From: a virus
Length of the DNA: 28,503 bases
Virus record (IMG/VR): IMGVR_UViG_3300044990_000273
Span: 1 to 28,503 of that record
Strand: one strand, 5' to 3'
Shown: positions 1-7,064 of the stretch, piece after piece
Layout of the letters: the number at the start of each line of letters is the position of its first letter
Numbering within the stretch: the stretch's first letter is position 1
The notes under the pieces: model-generated
What the model saw: the letters and a program-made list of their open reading frames with translations, nothing else
What the model was told of the DNA's origin: nothing
Database searches by the model: none
Translations under genes and position numbers: made by a program

Positions 1-2
1 CC

Positions 3-554
3 GTAGATAGTCCTGCCATTGAACAAGGCTACTTTGCCTTTGGTTCTAACAAAGAATTAAAAACAATCCGTATTACTTGCGGCTCTCAAAAAGGAAACTT
101 TGCAGCTCCTACAGGCGATAGACAAATTTTAGCAGGTGCTTTAATGATCCCCGACATGGCTATTCCTAGAATAGACGAGAAAACCAAAAAGGAATACAAC
201 GTTAAATTCTCATCTAAAACTATTGAACAGATAGTTAAGAAACACGCTAAGTTAAGTTACGCCAATAACGTTAATCAAATGCACGATAACACACGCATGA
301 TTAACGATAGCTATTTATATCAATCGTTTATAATTAATCGTGCTATGGGTGTTAATCCGCCTTTAGGGCAAGAACATTTAGTTGACGGTACTTGGTTTGG
401 TTTTATTTACATAGGTGATAAGAACGTTTGGGACGAATATATTAAGACGGGTATTTACACAGGCTTTAGTGTTGAGGGTAATTTTTATGAAAGTGTGGCT
501 ACTGAATTAAGCGACGAATTTTGCGCCCACTTGCTAAGTGTAATTTTAGAGTAA
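3..554 (+). CDS. XkdF-like prohead serine protease, N-terminus cut by window edge
   Basis: The reading frame is open from the first complete codon at base 3. It begins VDSPAIEQGYFAF, the sequence that in XkdF-type phage proteases follows a short N-terminal strand, so probably only some tens of residues are missing. A core that reads GALMIPDMAIPRIDE, then HDNTR, and ends with a GFSVEG-like stretch fits the XkdF family of putative prohead proteases. These mature the capsid by cleaving scaffold and capsid proteins. The scaffold-like and major capsid genes follow directly, as expected. The first internal ATG at 144 lies inside the conserved domain and is not the real start. I did not assign catalytic residues. 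Family assignment is from remembered pattern, not a search. Confidence 0.8.
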   Translation, partial: VDSPAIEQGYFAFGSNKELKTIRITCGSQKGNFAAPTGDRQILAGALMIPDMAIPRIDEKTKKEYNVKFSSKTIEQIVKKHAKLSYANNVNQMHDNTRMINDSYLYQSFIINRAMGVNPPLGQEHLVDGTWFGFIYIGDKNVWDEYIKTGIYTGFSVEGNFYESVATELSDEFCAHLLSVILE

Positions 555-566
555 ACAAAAATAAAT

Positions 567-587
567 CTTTAGTATTTAATAAATATG
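567..587 (+). promoter_or_regulatory. AT-rich motif shared with the 2844 gene start, copy 1
   Basis: TTTAGTATTTAATAA at 568-582 ends three bases before the ATG at 585. The same 15 bases occur at 2825-2839, five bases before the ATG at 2844. In both copies the motif is followed by A/G-TAT. No other exact copy was noticed in the window. It could be a phage-specific promoter element, possibly read by the phage sigma-like factor, or a translation-start enhancer. The function is inferred only from position and repetition. Confidence 0.4.
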
Positions 588-1208
588 AACGATAAAAAAA
601 CATTTAAAGATTTGGTAAACTCAATTTTATCACCTGAACAAAAGGAAACTTTTGCAAAGGCTTTTAAATTTGAAACACCAATCCCAGTTGTTGAGCCAGT
701 TAATAACGCTGAGCCTGAGACTGTTCCGCCTGTAGCAGGTGAGATAAAAACAAAAGATGGTACGGTAGTAAAATACTCAACACCAATGCCAATCCCTAAC
801 GAAACAATCGTAACTGTTGTAACTCCCGATGGTGAGCTTCCTGCTCCTGCTGGTGACCATGAATTAGAAAATGGTGATGAAATTACAGTTGGTGATGCTG
901 GTCTATTATTAGAATACGAACCTACTGAAGTTGTTGAGCCGGTTGCACCTGTAACTCAAGAAGCTATGGACGCTGCGGTTAATGATGTTAACGCTAAATT
1001 AGATTTGGCTAACAAAACTATCTCTGCTTTAGTATCTCGTTTTGATGCAGTTGAAAAAGACAATACAGAGTTAAAAGCAACTTTAGCAACATTCTCAAAA
1101 ACATTTACTGATTTACTAAGTACGCCAATGGCTAACCCTATTGTTACACCTGAGCGTTCTTTTTCAAAGCAAGATAAAATGTTTAGCAAATTAGGATTAA
1201 ACAAATAA
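585..1208 (+). CDS. Scaffold-like capsid assembly protein
   Basis: This 207-residue acidic protein lies between the prohead protease and the major capsid gene, the classic position of a scaffolding protein. Residues 1 to 25 are a charged helix. A Pro/Val/Glu-rich stretch follows, then a small beta-type segment rich in Gly and Asp (about 55 to 110, with DGELPAPAGDHELENGDEI). A predicted coiled coil covers about 125 to 170 (VNAKLDLANKTISALVSRF), and a basic tail ends in FSKLGLNK. The coiled coil and basic C-terminus are typical of scaffolds that bind capsid protein. No domain was recognised with certainty. The opposite strand is also open at 956-1231, but that is a shadow of the repetitive codons here. 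Confidence 0.6.
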   Translation: MNDKKTFKDLVNSILSPEQKETFAKAFKFETPIPVVEPVNNAEPETVPPVAGEIKTKDGTVVKYSTPMPIPNETIVTVVTPDGELPAPAGDHELENGDEITVGDAGLLLEYEPTEVVEPVAPVTQEAMDAAVNDVNAKLDLANKTISALVSRFDAVEKDNTELKATLATFSKTFTDLLSTPMANPIVTPERSFSKQDKMFSKLGLNK

Positions 1209-1237
1209 ATATAAACAAATAAAAAAAACAAAATAAA

Positions 1238-2149
1238 ATGGGATATTCAATAACAGCTCCATCGTATGTAGAGCAACCAGAACAACTGATTTATCAAAAA
1301 CTTTTCTCAGGTTCACCAACAATGGACTTAGTGAAAAACAAACAGACTGGCATTAAGTCGTCTGAAACTATTAACGTGGTTAACACTCGTGGTGTATTTC
1401 AAGCTCAATCATGTGCTTTTAACGCATCTGGTTCAACTACAATTACTCAACGTACTATCACAGTAGGTAAAACTAAAATTGATATGCTTTGGTGTGAGCG
1501 TGACTTAGAGCCGTATTTCACTCAAAAGAAATTAGCTGCAGGTGGTGATTATGATTCTTTAGCTTATAGCAAAGAAATTATCGACGACACTATGCAACAA
1601 GCTAAAGAAGATATCGAAATTGCTTTATGGCAAGGTGACACAACTTCAACAAACGCTTACTTAAATCGTTTTGATGGATTTGTAAAAATCATTGGAGCTG
1701 CTACAATCGGTGGTACTTATTCAGGTACTGCATGGTCTGAAGCTAATAGCCGTACTGTTATCAAAGGTTTAGCTACTTTAGTTATTGCTAACAATGACGT
1801 TTACCAAGGTAACCCAACTGTCAAAATGTTAATGTCGCCTCAAATGGCTGCAACATACCGTTTCAAATTACGTACTGATAACTTGTTTAATACAACAGGT
1901 GAAGAAAGTAAATTGTATGCTGAGGGTGCAAACATTGAAATCGTTGAAGTTGCTGGTTTATCTGGTTTAAATTACATCTATGCTATCGAGCCTGAAAACA
2001 TGTATATTGGAACTGACATGGCTAACGAAGAAGAGAAATTCAAAGTTTGGAAATCAGATGACGATCAAAACTTAAAGTTTCACGCTGAGTGGAAACTAGG
2101 AGTACAAGTTGCTTTTCCGTCAAGGGTATACCGCTACCTTGGGGTTTAG
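1238..2149 (+). CDS. Major capsid protein
   Basis: This 303-residue protein is the right size for an HK97-fold capsid subunit and follows the protease and scaffold genes. It has the look of Bacteroidetes phage capsid proteins: an N-terminal arm (QLIYQKLFSGSPTMDLV), a helix with KEIIDDTMQQAKEDIEIALW near 115 to 135, and a C-terminal core with FHAEWKLGVQVAFPSRVYRY. Codon use here is less AT-biased than in the early genes, as expected for a highly expressed virion gene. The start at 1238 follows an A-rich stretch, the usual translation signal in this phylum. A short hairpin lies just downstream. The HK97 fold is inferred and should be confirmed by structure prediction. Confidence 0.8.
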   Translation: MGYSITAPSYVEQPEQLIYQKLFSGSPTMDLVKNKQTGIKSSETINVVNTRGVFQAQSCAFNASGSTTITQRTITVGKTKIDMLWCERDLEPYFTQKKLAAGGDYDSLAYSKEIIDDTMQQAKEDIEIALWQGDTTSTNAYLNRFDGFVKIIGAATIGGTYSGTAWSEANSRTVIKGLATLVIANNDVYQGNPTVKMLMSPQMAATYRFKLRTDNLFNTTGEESKLYAEGANIEIVEVAGLSGLNYIYAIEPENMYIGTDMANEEEKFKVWKSDDDQNLKFHAEWKLGVQVAFPSRVYRYLGV

Positions 2150-2168
2150 ATAAATAAATAAATAAATT

Positions 2169-2192
2169 GAGGGGTAATTAAGTTTACCCCTC
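2169..2192 (+). terminator. Hairpin after the capsid gene
   Basis: GAGGGGTAA (2169-2177) and TTACCCCTC (2184-2192) form a perfect 9-bp stem with a 6-base loop, 20 bases after the capsid stop codon. No T tract follows (TTAATTAAAAAAAT), so it may be a weak terminator, an mRNA 3'-end stabiliser for the abundant capsid message, or a processing site. The hairpin is seen directly; its function is inferred. Confidence 0.5.
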
Positions 2193-2214
2193 TTAATTAA
2201 AAAAATATAAAAAC

Positions 2215-2751
2215 ATGGCATTATCAAGTTGCCCGATAACATCGGGAATAGCAAGAGATTGTAGAGATGGTTCACCCGGACTTACAAACGTTTATGCCGT
2301 AGAATTTTCTAACTATACACAAGGAACTATTACCGCTGCAAGTGGTAGTATTACTAACGTAGCTTCTTTTTTACAAACAGGTAAAAAGATGTGGGGTTTT
2401 GAATTTGACTATGGTAAAGCGAATGAGACTGAGGTGTTAACCGCTAATACAAACGGAACATTAATGAATGCAATTACTTTAAATTTATACATTCCAAAGA
2501 AACAAGCTGCAGTTGCTCAACAAATTTTATTGTTAGCAAAGCAAGATACTATTTGGATGGTTAAAGATAAGAACGGTGCATTTAGATTATTAGGACAAGA
2601 GTTCGGAATGAGAATTACAACTGCAACCGCTGCAAGTGGTGCAATGGGTAATGATGATTCTGGATATACAATAGTGTTAACAGGTGAAGAGAGAACGTTT
2701 GCAAACGTTGTACCAAACGCTTTAGCTGCTTTACTATTGATACCTGCTTAA
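2215..2751 (+). CDS. Probable phage structural protein, function unknown
   Basis: This 178-residue protein starts MALSSCPITSGIARDCRDG and carries ITSG, CRDG and VYAVEF elements. I associate this N-terminus with small virion proteins coded next to the capsid gene in Bacteroidetes phages. The rest is predicted beta-rich, with LTGEER near the C-terminus (about 155 to 160). Position after the capsid and before a strong terminator suggests a virion component. A head decoration protein or a tail-tube-like protein are both possible, and I cannot choose. It has its own untranslated leader with the hairpin at 2169-2192 upstream. No enzymatic motif is visible. Confidence 0.55.
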   Translation: MALSSCPITSGIARDCRDGSPGLTNVYAVEFSNYTQGTITAASGSITNVASFLQTGKKMWGFEFDYGKANETEVLTANTNGTLMNAITLNLYIPKKQAAVAQQILLLAKQDTIWMVKDKNGAFRLLGQEFGMRITTATAASGAMGNDDSGYTIVLTGEERTFANVVPNALAALLLIPA

Positions 2752-2778
2752 TTAATTCTTTAAAATATAAATGTAAGA

Positions 2779-2803
2779 CCCACCCTGTAAGGTGGGCTTT
2801 TTT
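2779..2803 (+). terminator. Rho-independent terminator
   Basis: CCCACC (2779-2784), loop CTGTAA, GGTGGG (2791-2796), then C and six T. This is a textbook intrinsic terminator 28 bases after the stop of the 2215-2751 gene. It closes the capsid transcription unit and implies a new promoter or read-through for the next gene. Confidence 0.85.
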
Positions 2804-2822
2804 ATTTAGTAACATTTGTAAC

Positions 2823-2846
2823 TTTTTAGTATTTAATAAGTATATG
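2823..2846 (+). promoter_or_regulatory. AT-rich motif shared with the 585 gene start, copy 2
   Basis: The same 15-mer as at 568-582 (TTTAGTATTTAATAA, here 2825-2839) lies just after the terminator at 2779-2803 and just before the ATG at 2844. A gene directly behind an intrinsic terminator needs its own promoter, so this copy is the better argument that the motif takes part in transcription start. A TTTG at 2815-2818 could serve as an upstream element. A host-type TAnnTTTG is not clearly present. Confidence 0.45.
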
Positions 2847-3254
2847 ATGCAATTAATAACAGGGGCTAACACTATTGATATTTCGGTAACGGAAAATTCA
2901 ACTATTGGGAATCCTCAATTTGTCTTTGTATTTATTAATGATAACACAGGTCGTAAAGTAGCGTGTACAAGTACTTACACTAACTTAGATAATAATAAGC
3001 AACGTTTTGTTATAACCGTTGGAGCGGCTGTACCGTTAACTGGAAGCGTTTTATTTGATGACTATGGTAGTTATTCATTTTACGTTTATCAATCGGCTAA
3101 TGCAGCCTTATTTAATTATGCAAATATAAATACAACAGATATTAGAACGTTAACAGGTGAAGTTGGAAATGGCAAGGCGTGGTGGAAAGCACCCTCAGTA
3201 ACTAATATTTATTATAAAGATGTAAGAACATCAATCGTAACAAATGGGCAATAA
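2844..3254 (+). CDS. Small structural protein, function unknown
   Basis: This 136-residue protein is predicted to be nearly all beta strand, with an Ig-like feel. It opens with MQLITGANTIDISVTENSTI, continues FVFVFINDNTGRKVAC, and has a later YSFYVYQSANAALF. Similar proteins occur in the structural clusters of Bacteroidetes phages, and I know no assigned role for them. It follows a terminator and the repeated AT motif. The start could be at 2844 or at the adjacent second ATG. Its stop codon lies inside the portal gene, an 11-base overlap that suggests coupled translation with the portal protein. Confidence 0.55.
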   Translation: MMQLITGANTIDISVTENSTIGNPQFVFVFINDNTGRKVACTSTYTNLDNNKQRFVITVGAAVPLTGSVLFDDYGSYSFYVYQSANAALFNYANINTTDIRTLTGEVGNGKAWWKAPSVTNIYYKDVRTSIVTNGQ

Positions 3255-5355
3255 TATAACACAGGTCGGTAACCTTTTACAAATTGAATTTGATAGCTCG
3301 TTTCAACCTGCTATCAGAAAAATGTCGGGTGGCAAATATCTACAATGGGGTGAGCATAACTCACACCCTAATTACTTATTAGAACTATACAATAGAGATG
3401 CTGTTCACGGTGCTATTATAAAGGCTAAGGCTGACCATGTTTATGGACGTGGCTTATGTTATGACGAAAGCAAATTAACTTTAGCACAACAAGCGCAATA
3501 CGATAAATTCTTATCACACGCTAATCGCTTTGAAGATTGGAACTCTTTATTTAGAAAGAACGTAACACCATTTGAAATATTTGACGGTATTGCTTTACAA
3601 ATAGTTTACGATTTTAACGGTAAAATAGCTGAGGTTTATAACCAAGAATTTAGCAAATTTAGACGTTCACCCGACGGTAAAACTCTTTTCTATTGTGAGC
3701 AATGGGTTGACGATAATGGATGTGTAAATGACCAAGCACATAAGCATAAATCATTTATTGAATATCCTATTTTTAACCCTAACATAAGAACAGGAACTCA
3801 AATACTTTACTACAAAACAGAAGTAATGAGTGCAATGGAATTTGGCAATATTTATCCAGCTCCAAACTACCAACAAGGCTTGCAAGACATTGAAACAAAT
3901 ATTGAGATAACTAACTTTAATTATAGCCATCTTAAGAACGGCATGTTTGCAAGTGCGATGTTGAGTTTATTTAACGGTGAGCCAACTCAGGAAGAGCAAA
4001 GAAAATACGCTAAATTCTTTGACCGTAAATTCAAAGGTAGTTCTAACACCGGAAAAATGATGTTTAATTTTGTTGACAAAGGCGGTCAAAAAGCTGAGTT
4101 AACAACGTTTTCACAAAGTGATTTAGATAAAATGTTTGAGCAGGTTGCCAAACGTTCACAACAAAATATCTTTACAGCCCATAGAACAGATCCTGCTTTG
4201 GCGGCTATTTTTGATGGCTCGGTTAACATTGGCGATAACACTATTTATTTACAAAAGTTTGAAAGATGGTTGTTTAGTTATATTGAACACCGTCAAGAGA
4301 TACACTTAAACATAATTAAAGATTTGGCAGCCGTTAACGGTGTTGATTTATCTTTATTAGAAATAAAACAGAAACAACCTGCCAATGTTGATTTACCTTT
4401 TGATACTGCTTTATTACAATCACTATTTGATTTAGATACTTTACGTGAACATTACGCTAAAAAGTTAGGTATTGATATTAAAGATAAAGTAACGGTTGAT
4501 GGTGATATGGCAGACATTCCAGAAAACCAAGTTAATAATCATATTCAAAAAATGCCAGCTAAACAATGGCGAGATTTAAAAAACTTATTAAAATCAGTAA
4601 GGGACGGTAAAACAGAAAAAAGTATAGCTATATGGAAGCTTAAAACTTCATATAATTTAACAGACCAAGATATTAATGTTTTATTTGCAACACCAGAAGC
4701 ACAGTTTAGTAAGTTTGATAAGTTGGTTGATATGACTGATTTTGTTTTAGAATTATTTGAAAAAAATAGTTTAGAAGATAATGACGATGAAATTATAAGC
4801 GAAGAGTTTGTTTCATTTGAAAATAATACGGAAGCTTTTAAGTTTGAGTTTGAAAAACATAAATTTGTAACGGATACAGAAAAACAAGTATTAGATTTAT
4901 TAAAAGGCGCACCCGAAACAACACCTGAAAAGACTGCAAAGATTTTAGGATTAGATGTTGAAACGGTTAAGAATATAATTAACAGTTTAGTTGTTGCAGG
5001 TTTAATATCTACAATAAACAATACAATAACTATCACGCCTAAAGGTTTAGAAACTAACACACCAACTATTGAAACGGAACTATACACCGTTTACAAATAT
5101 GTAAAAAGACCAGATGCTCCCGATTTAGTACCCGGCGGAAAGTCAAGGGTTTTTTGTCAAAAAATGCTTTTGTTAAGTAAAATTAGAAGTTGGACTAGTA
5201 ATCAAATAGATGATATAAGCAATGCCTTTGGAGACGATGCTTGGTCGTTTAGGGGGGGTTGGTATTCCGAGCCTAAAAAAGATGGAGGTAAAACTACTAA
5301 ATACTGCAGGCATATCTGGTTGGCGATTACAAAGTCTAGAACTAAAAAGAAGTAA
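3244..5355 (+). CDS. Portal protein with C-terminal winged-helix and Cys/His tail
   Basis: This 703-residue protein has a portal core over about residues 1 to 400. It includes YNRDAVHGAIIKAKADHVYGRG, the typical early portal region, and later a long clip/stem-like region with TFSQSDLDKMFEQVAKRSQ. Portals form the dodecameric DNA channel at the capsid vertex. The protein is longer than a usual portal. Residues about 545 to 620 read like a winged helix (EKTAKILGLDVETVKNIINS, then a hairpin with TITITPKG). The last 70 residues carry FCQKML, YRGGW-type FRGGWY and CRHIW, reminiscent of the C-terminal tail of Mu F-like head-morphogenesis proteins. The gene lies downstream of the capsid gene, an unusual order. 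A run of seven G at 5252-5258 keeps the frame. Confidence 0.8.
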   Translation: MGNNITQVGNLLQIEFDSSFQPAIRKMSGGKYLQWGEHNSHPNYLLELYNRDAVHGAIIKAKADHVYGRGLCYDESKLTLAQQAQYDKFLSHANRFEDWNSLFRKNVTPFEIFDGIALQIVYDFNGKIAEVYNQEFSKFRRSPDGKTLFYCEQWVDDNGCVNDQAHKHKSFIEYPIFNPNIRTGTQILYYKTEVMSAMEFGNIYPAPNYQQGLQDIETNIEITNFNYSHLKNGMFASAMLSLFNGEPTQEEQRKYAKFFDRKFKGSSNTGKMMFNFVDKGGQKAELTTFSQSDLDKMFEQVAKRSQQNIFTAHRTDPALAAIFDGSVNIGDNTIYLQKFERWLFSYIEHRQEIHLNIIKDLAAVNGVDLSLLEIKQKQPANVDLPFDTALLQSLFDLDTLREHYAKKLGIDIKDKVTVDGDMADIPENQVNNHIQKMPAKQWRDLKNLLKSVRDGKTEKSIAIWKLKTSYNLTDQDINVLFATPEAQFSKFDKLVDMTDFVLELFEKNSLEDNDDEIISEEFVSFENNTEAFKFEFEKHKFVTDTEKQVLDLLKGAPETTPEKTAKILGLDVETVKNIINSLVVAGLISTINNTITITPKGLETNTPTIETELYTVYKYVKRPDAPDLVPGGKSRVFCQKMLLLSKIRSWTSNQIDDISNAFGDDAWSFRGGWYSEPKKDGGKTTKYCRHIWLAITKSRTKKK

Positions 5356-5356
5356 T

Positions 5357-5878
5357 ATGAATACGATATATAATTTAACAGACACTAAGGATAACTCTAT
5401 ATTTTATGTAGGGGTAACTGCTAATCCTAAAAAAAGACTTAAAGACCATTTAATTTGCAAGTCTAATAAAAGCAAATACAATAAAATACAATCCGTTTTA
5501 TCAAATGGTTTTGATATAAAAATGAATGTTTTAAAAGAAGTTGAAGATAGAGATTTAGCAGAATTTATTGAATCGGAATATATTGATTTATACAGTAAAA
5601 ATGGAATCAATCTTTTAAACATGAATAGCGGTGGGAATACACCACCAAGTAAAAAAAATAAAATTTATACTGCAGAACAAAAATTAAATTCTTTTGTTAA
5701 AAGTCCTTTAAAAAAGACGGTTTATCAAGTAGATAAAAACGATAATATAGTTAACGTATTTCTATCAACAAGGGAAGATGGTAGATTAACAGGAATAGAT
5801 TACAGAAGTATATCACAAGTTGCAAACGGTTCTTTAGTTAGAAAGACTGCAGGCGGCTTTAAATGGCTTTATAAATAA
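5357..5878 (+). CDS. GIY-YIG homing endonuclease with NUMOD1-like C-terminus
   Basis: This 173-residue protein has an N-terminal GIY-YIG nuclease domain: IYNLTD at 4-9, FYVGVT at 16-21, a following Arg at 27, a Glu in the FIESEYI helix near 72-74, and Asn in NLLN. Residues 119-172 (VYQVDKNDNIVNVFLST, later SISQVANG and AGGFKWLYK) match the NUMOD1-type DNA-binding repeat seen in homing endonucleases. I start it at 5357, two bases after the portal stop, because the frame upstream only overlaps the portal C-terminus and the domain begins here. It sits between the portal and connector genes, which are normally adjacent, so it looks like a freestanding homing gene that inserted between virion genes without disrupting them. 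Confidence 0.85.
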   Translation: MNTIYNLTDTKDNSIFYVGVTANPKKRLKDHLICKSNKSKYNKIQSVLSNGFDIKMNVLKEVEDRDLAEFIESEYIDLYSKNGINLLNMNSGGNTPPSKKNKIYTAEQKLNSFVKSPLKKTVYQVDKNDNIVNVFLSTREDGRLTGIDYRSISQVANGSLVRKTAGGFKWLYK

Positions 5879-5879
5879 T

Positions 5880-6419
5880 ATGGCAAGTTTATTAATATCA
5901 GAAAACTATCTAAAGGAATATACCAACATAAATAAAAATGTTGATATGACCATCTTAACACCAATTTTACAAGAGGTGCAAGACTTTTATATTATTCCTT
6001 TACTTGGAACTAATTTATATAACGAAGTATTAAACCAAGTTACCACCTCAACGGTAACTGCTTTAAACCAAACGTTATTAGATTTAGTTGTGCCTTGTAT
6101 GTTACACTATGCTAAAATGGAAGCTATGCCGGATATGAAGTATAGGCTAATGAATAAAGGCGTAATGATTAAGAATAGCGAAAATTCATCTGCTGCTGAC
6201 TTATCAGAGATTCAATTCTTAATGGATAGGTCTAAAAACAAAGCTGAGATTTACGCACAAAGAGTAACTAACTATTTAAACAGATATGTTAGTAGCTATC
6301 CTTTATACATTAGCAACGTAGAGCGTGATGAGATAATGCCTAATAGAAACAACTTTACTAGCGGCATTATGATTGATGATAATGACTGTGATGATTGTTA
6401 TAAATATTTATATAAATAA
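5880..6419 (+). CDS. Head-tail connector (neck) protein
   Basis: This 179-residue protein starts with ISENYLKEYTNINKNVD, followed by LTPILQEVQDFYIIPLLG. That pattern belongs to a Bacteroidetes phage connector family (DUF6712-like, from memory). It is mostly alpha-helical, like gp6/gp15-type adaptors that dock under the portal. A short acidic, Cys-containing C-terminal stretch (DDNDCDDCYKY) is unusual and could bind metal. It follows the homing endonuclease by one base, and its stop overlaps the next start as TAATG. In the ancestral arrangement it would have directly followed the portal gene, which supports the connector role. Confidence 0.65.
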   Translation: MASLLISENYLKEYTNINKNVDMTILTPILQEVQDFYIIPLLGTNLYNEVLNQVTTSTVTALNQTLLDLVVPCMLHYAKMEAMPDMKYRLMNKGVMIKNSENSSAADLSEIQFLMDRSKNKAEIYAQRVTNYLNRYVSSYPLYISNVERDEIMPNRNNFTSGIMIDDNDCDDCYKYLYK

Positions 6420-6538
6420 TGGGAATCAAAAAAGAACATATTAAGAAATTAGAACAATTCGAGAAAGCAAATGTTAAGCCAAAACCAACTAAAACAGTTA
6501 TTCAAAGACAAACAAACAAACCACAACCAACTAAGTAG
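6419..6538 (+). CDS. 39-residue basic peptide, overlapping the next gene
   Basis: The ATG overlaps the stop of the connector gene by one base (TAATG), the tightest form of translational coupling. The peptide MGIKKEHIKKLEQFEKANVK continues with a Lys/Pro/Thr-rich tail. It overlaps the next gene by 68 bases in a different frame. Either this is a real small basic protein, or ribosomes arriving here restart at 6471. No family recognised. Confidence 0.4.
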   Translation: MGIKKEHIKKLEQFEKANVKPKPTKTVIQRQTNKPQPTK

Positions 6539-7064
6539 TGGTACTTTTTTGTTTGATAGAGTGCCTGAGTTTGGGGCTGCTAATGAAATAACATACCCTT
6601 TAATGGGTGTTACTGTTAACCCAGTTACATTAGACATTAACATACATTCGTCATCTTTTGCTTTTGTATTTTTAGACTTAGTACACCAAGACAATAGAAA
6701 TATGGATGTGCTAATGAGTGAAATGCAAAAGGTAGCTTTGGAAGTATTCTCACAAATTAGATCGGATTTACAAAGTATTTATAATTGTACAGTAAATGAA
6801 AGTATAACATTAGAACCTTTACAATCAGTTTACGATGACGACGTAAGCGGATGGGGCTTTGAATTAAATGTAGTTCAACATTATGACCATTCAACTTGTT
6901 TAACACCTAATAATAACACCGCTGGTTTAGTTTCAATCTTAGACCAAAACGGAAATGTAATAGCAACACTTAATCCTAATAGTACTTACACGGTTGAGGT
7001 ATTGCAAGAAATAATACAAACATTAACAGACCCTGCACCTGCAACAATTATTCAAACTTTATAA
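6471..7064 (+). CDS. Tail completion / head-tail joining protein
   Basis: This 197-residue protein begins with a helix (QLKQLFKDKQTNHNQLSSGT) and then reads YPLMGVTVNP, SSFAFVFLDLV and a DVLMSEMQKVALEVFSQI helix. This pattern is common in a neck or tail-terminator-like protein that follows the connector in Bacteroidetes phages. The core ends with WGFELNVVQHYDHSTC near residue 130 to 145. A C-terminal extension (VSILDQNGNVIATLNPNSTY, then ATIIQTL) looks like a beta-hairpin tail of the kind used to attach to fibres. I keep the 6471 start because the N-terminal helix belongs to the family, despite the 68-base overlap with the small peptide gene. Confidence 0.6.
   Translation: MLSQNQLKQLFKDKQTNHNQLSSGTFLFDRVPEFGAANEITYPLMGVTVNPVTLDINIHSSSFAFVFLDLVHQDNRNMDVLMSEMQKVALEVFSQIRSDLQSIYNCTVNESITLEPLQSVYDDDVSGWGFELNVVQHYDHSTCLTPNNNTAGLVSILDQNGNVIATLNPNSTYTVEVLQEIIQTLTDPAPATIIQTL

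Noticed and set aside
4545-5087. Long minus-strand open frame opposite the portal gene
   Set aside because: It is a shadow of AT-rich portal codons, with low-complexity Ser/Leu/Ile content, no upstream start context and no domain.
5252-5258. Run of seven G in the portal gene as a possible frameshift site
   Set aside because: The portal frame continues through it with sensible sequence (FRGGWY) to CRHIW, so no frameshift is needed.
5222-5356. Upstream extension of the homing endonuclease frame
   Set aside because: It overlaps the portal C-terminus in another frame. The GIY-YIG domain and a well-placed ATG begin at 5357.
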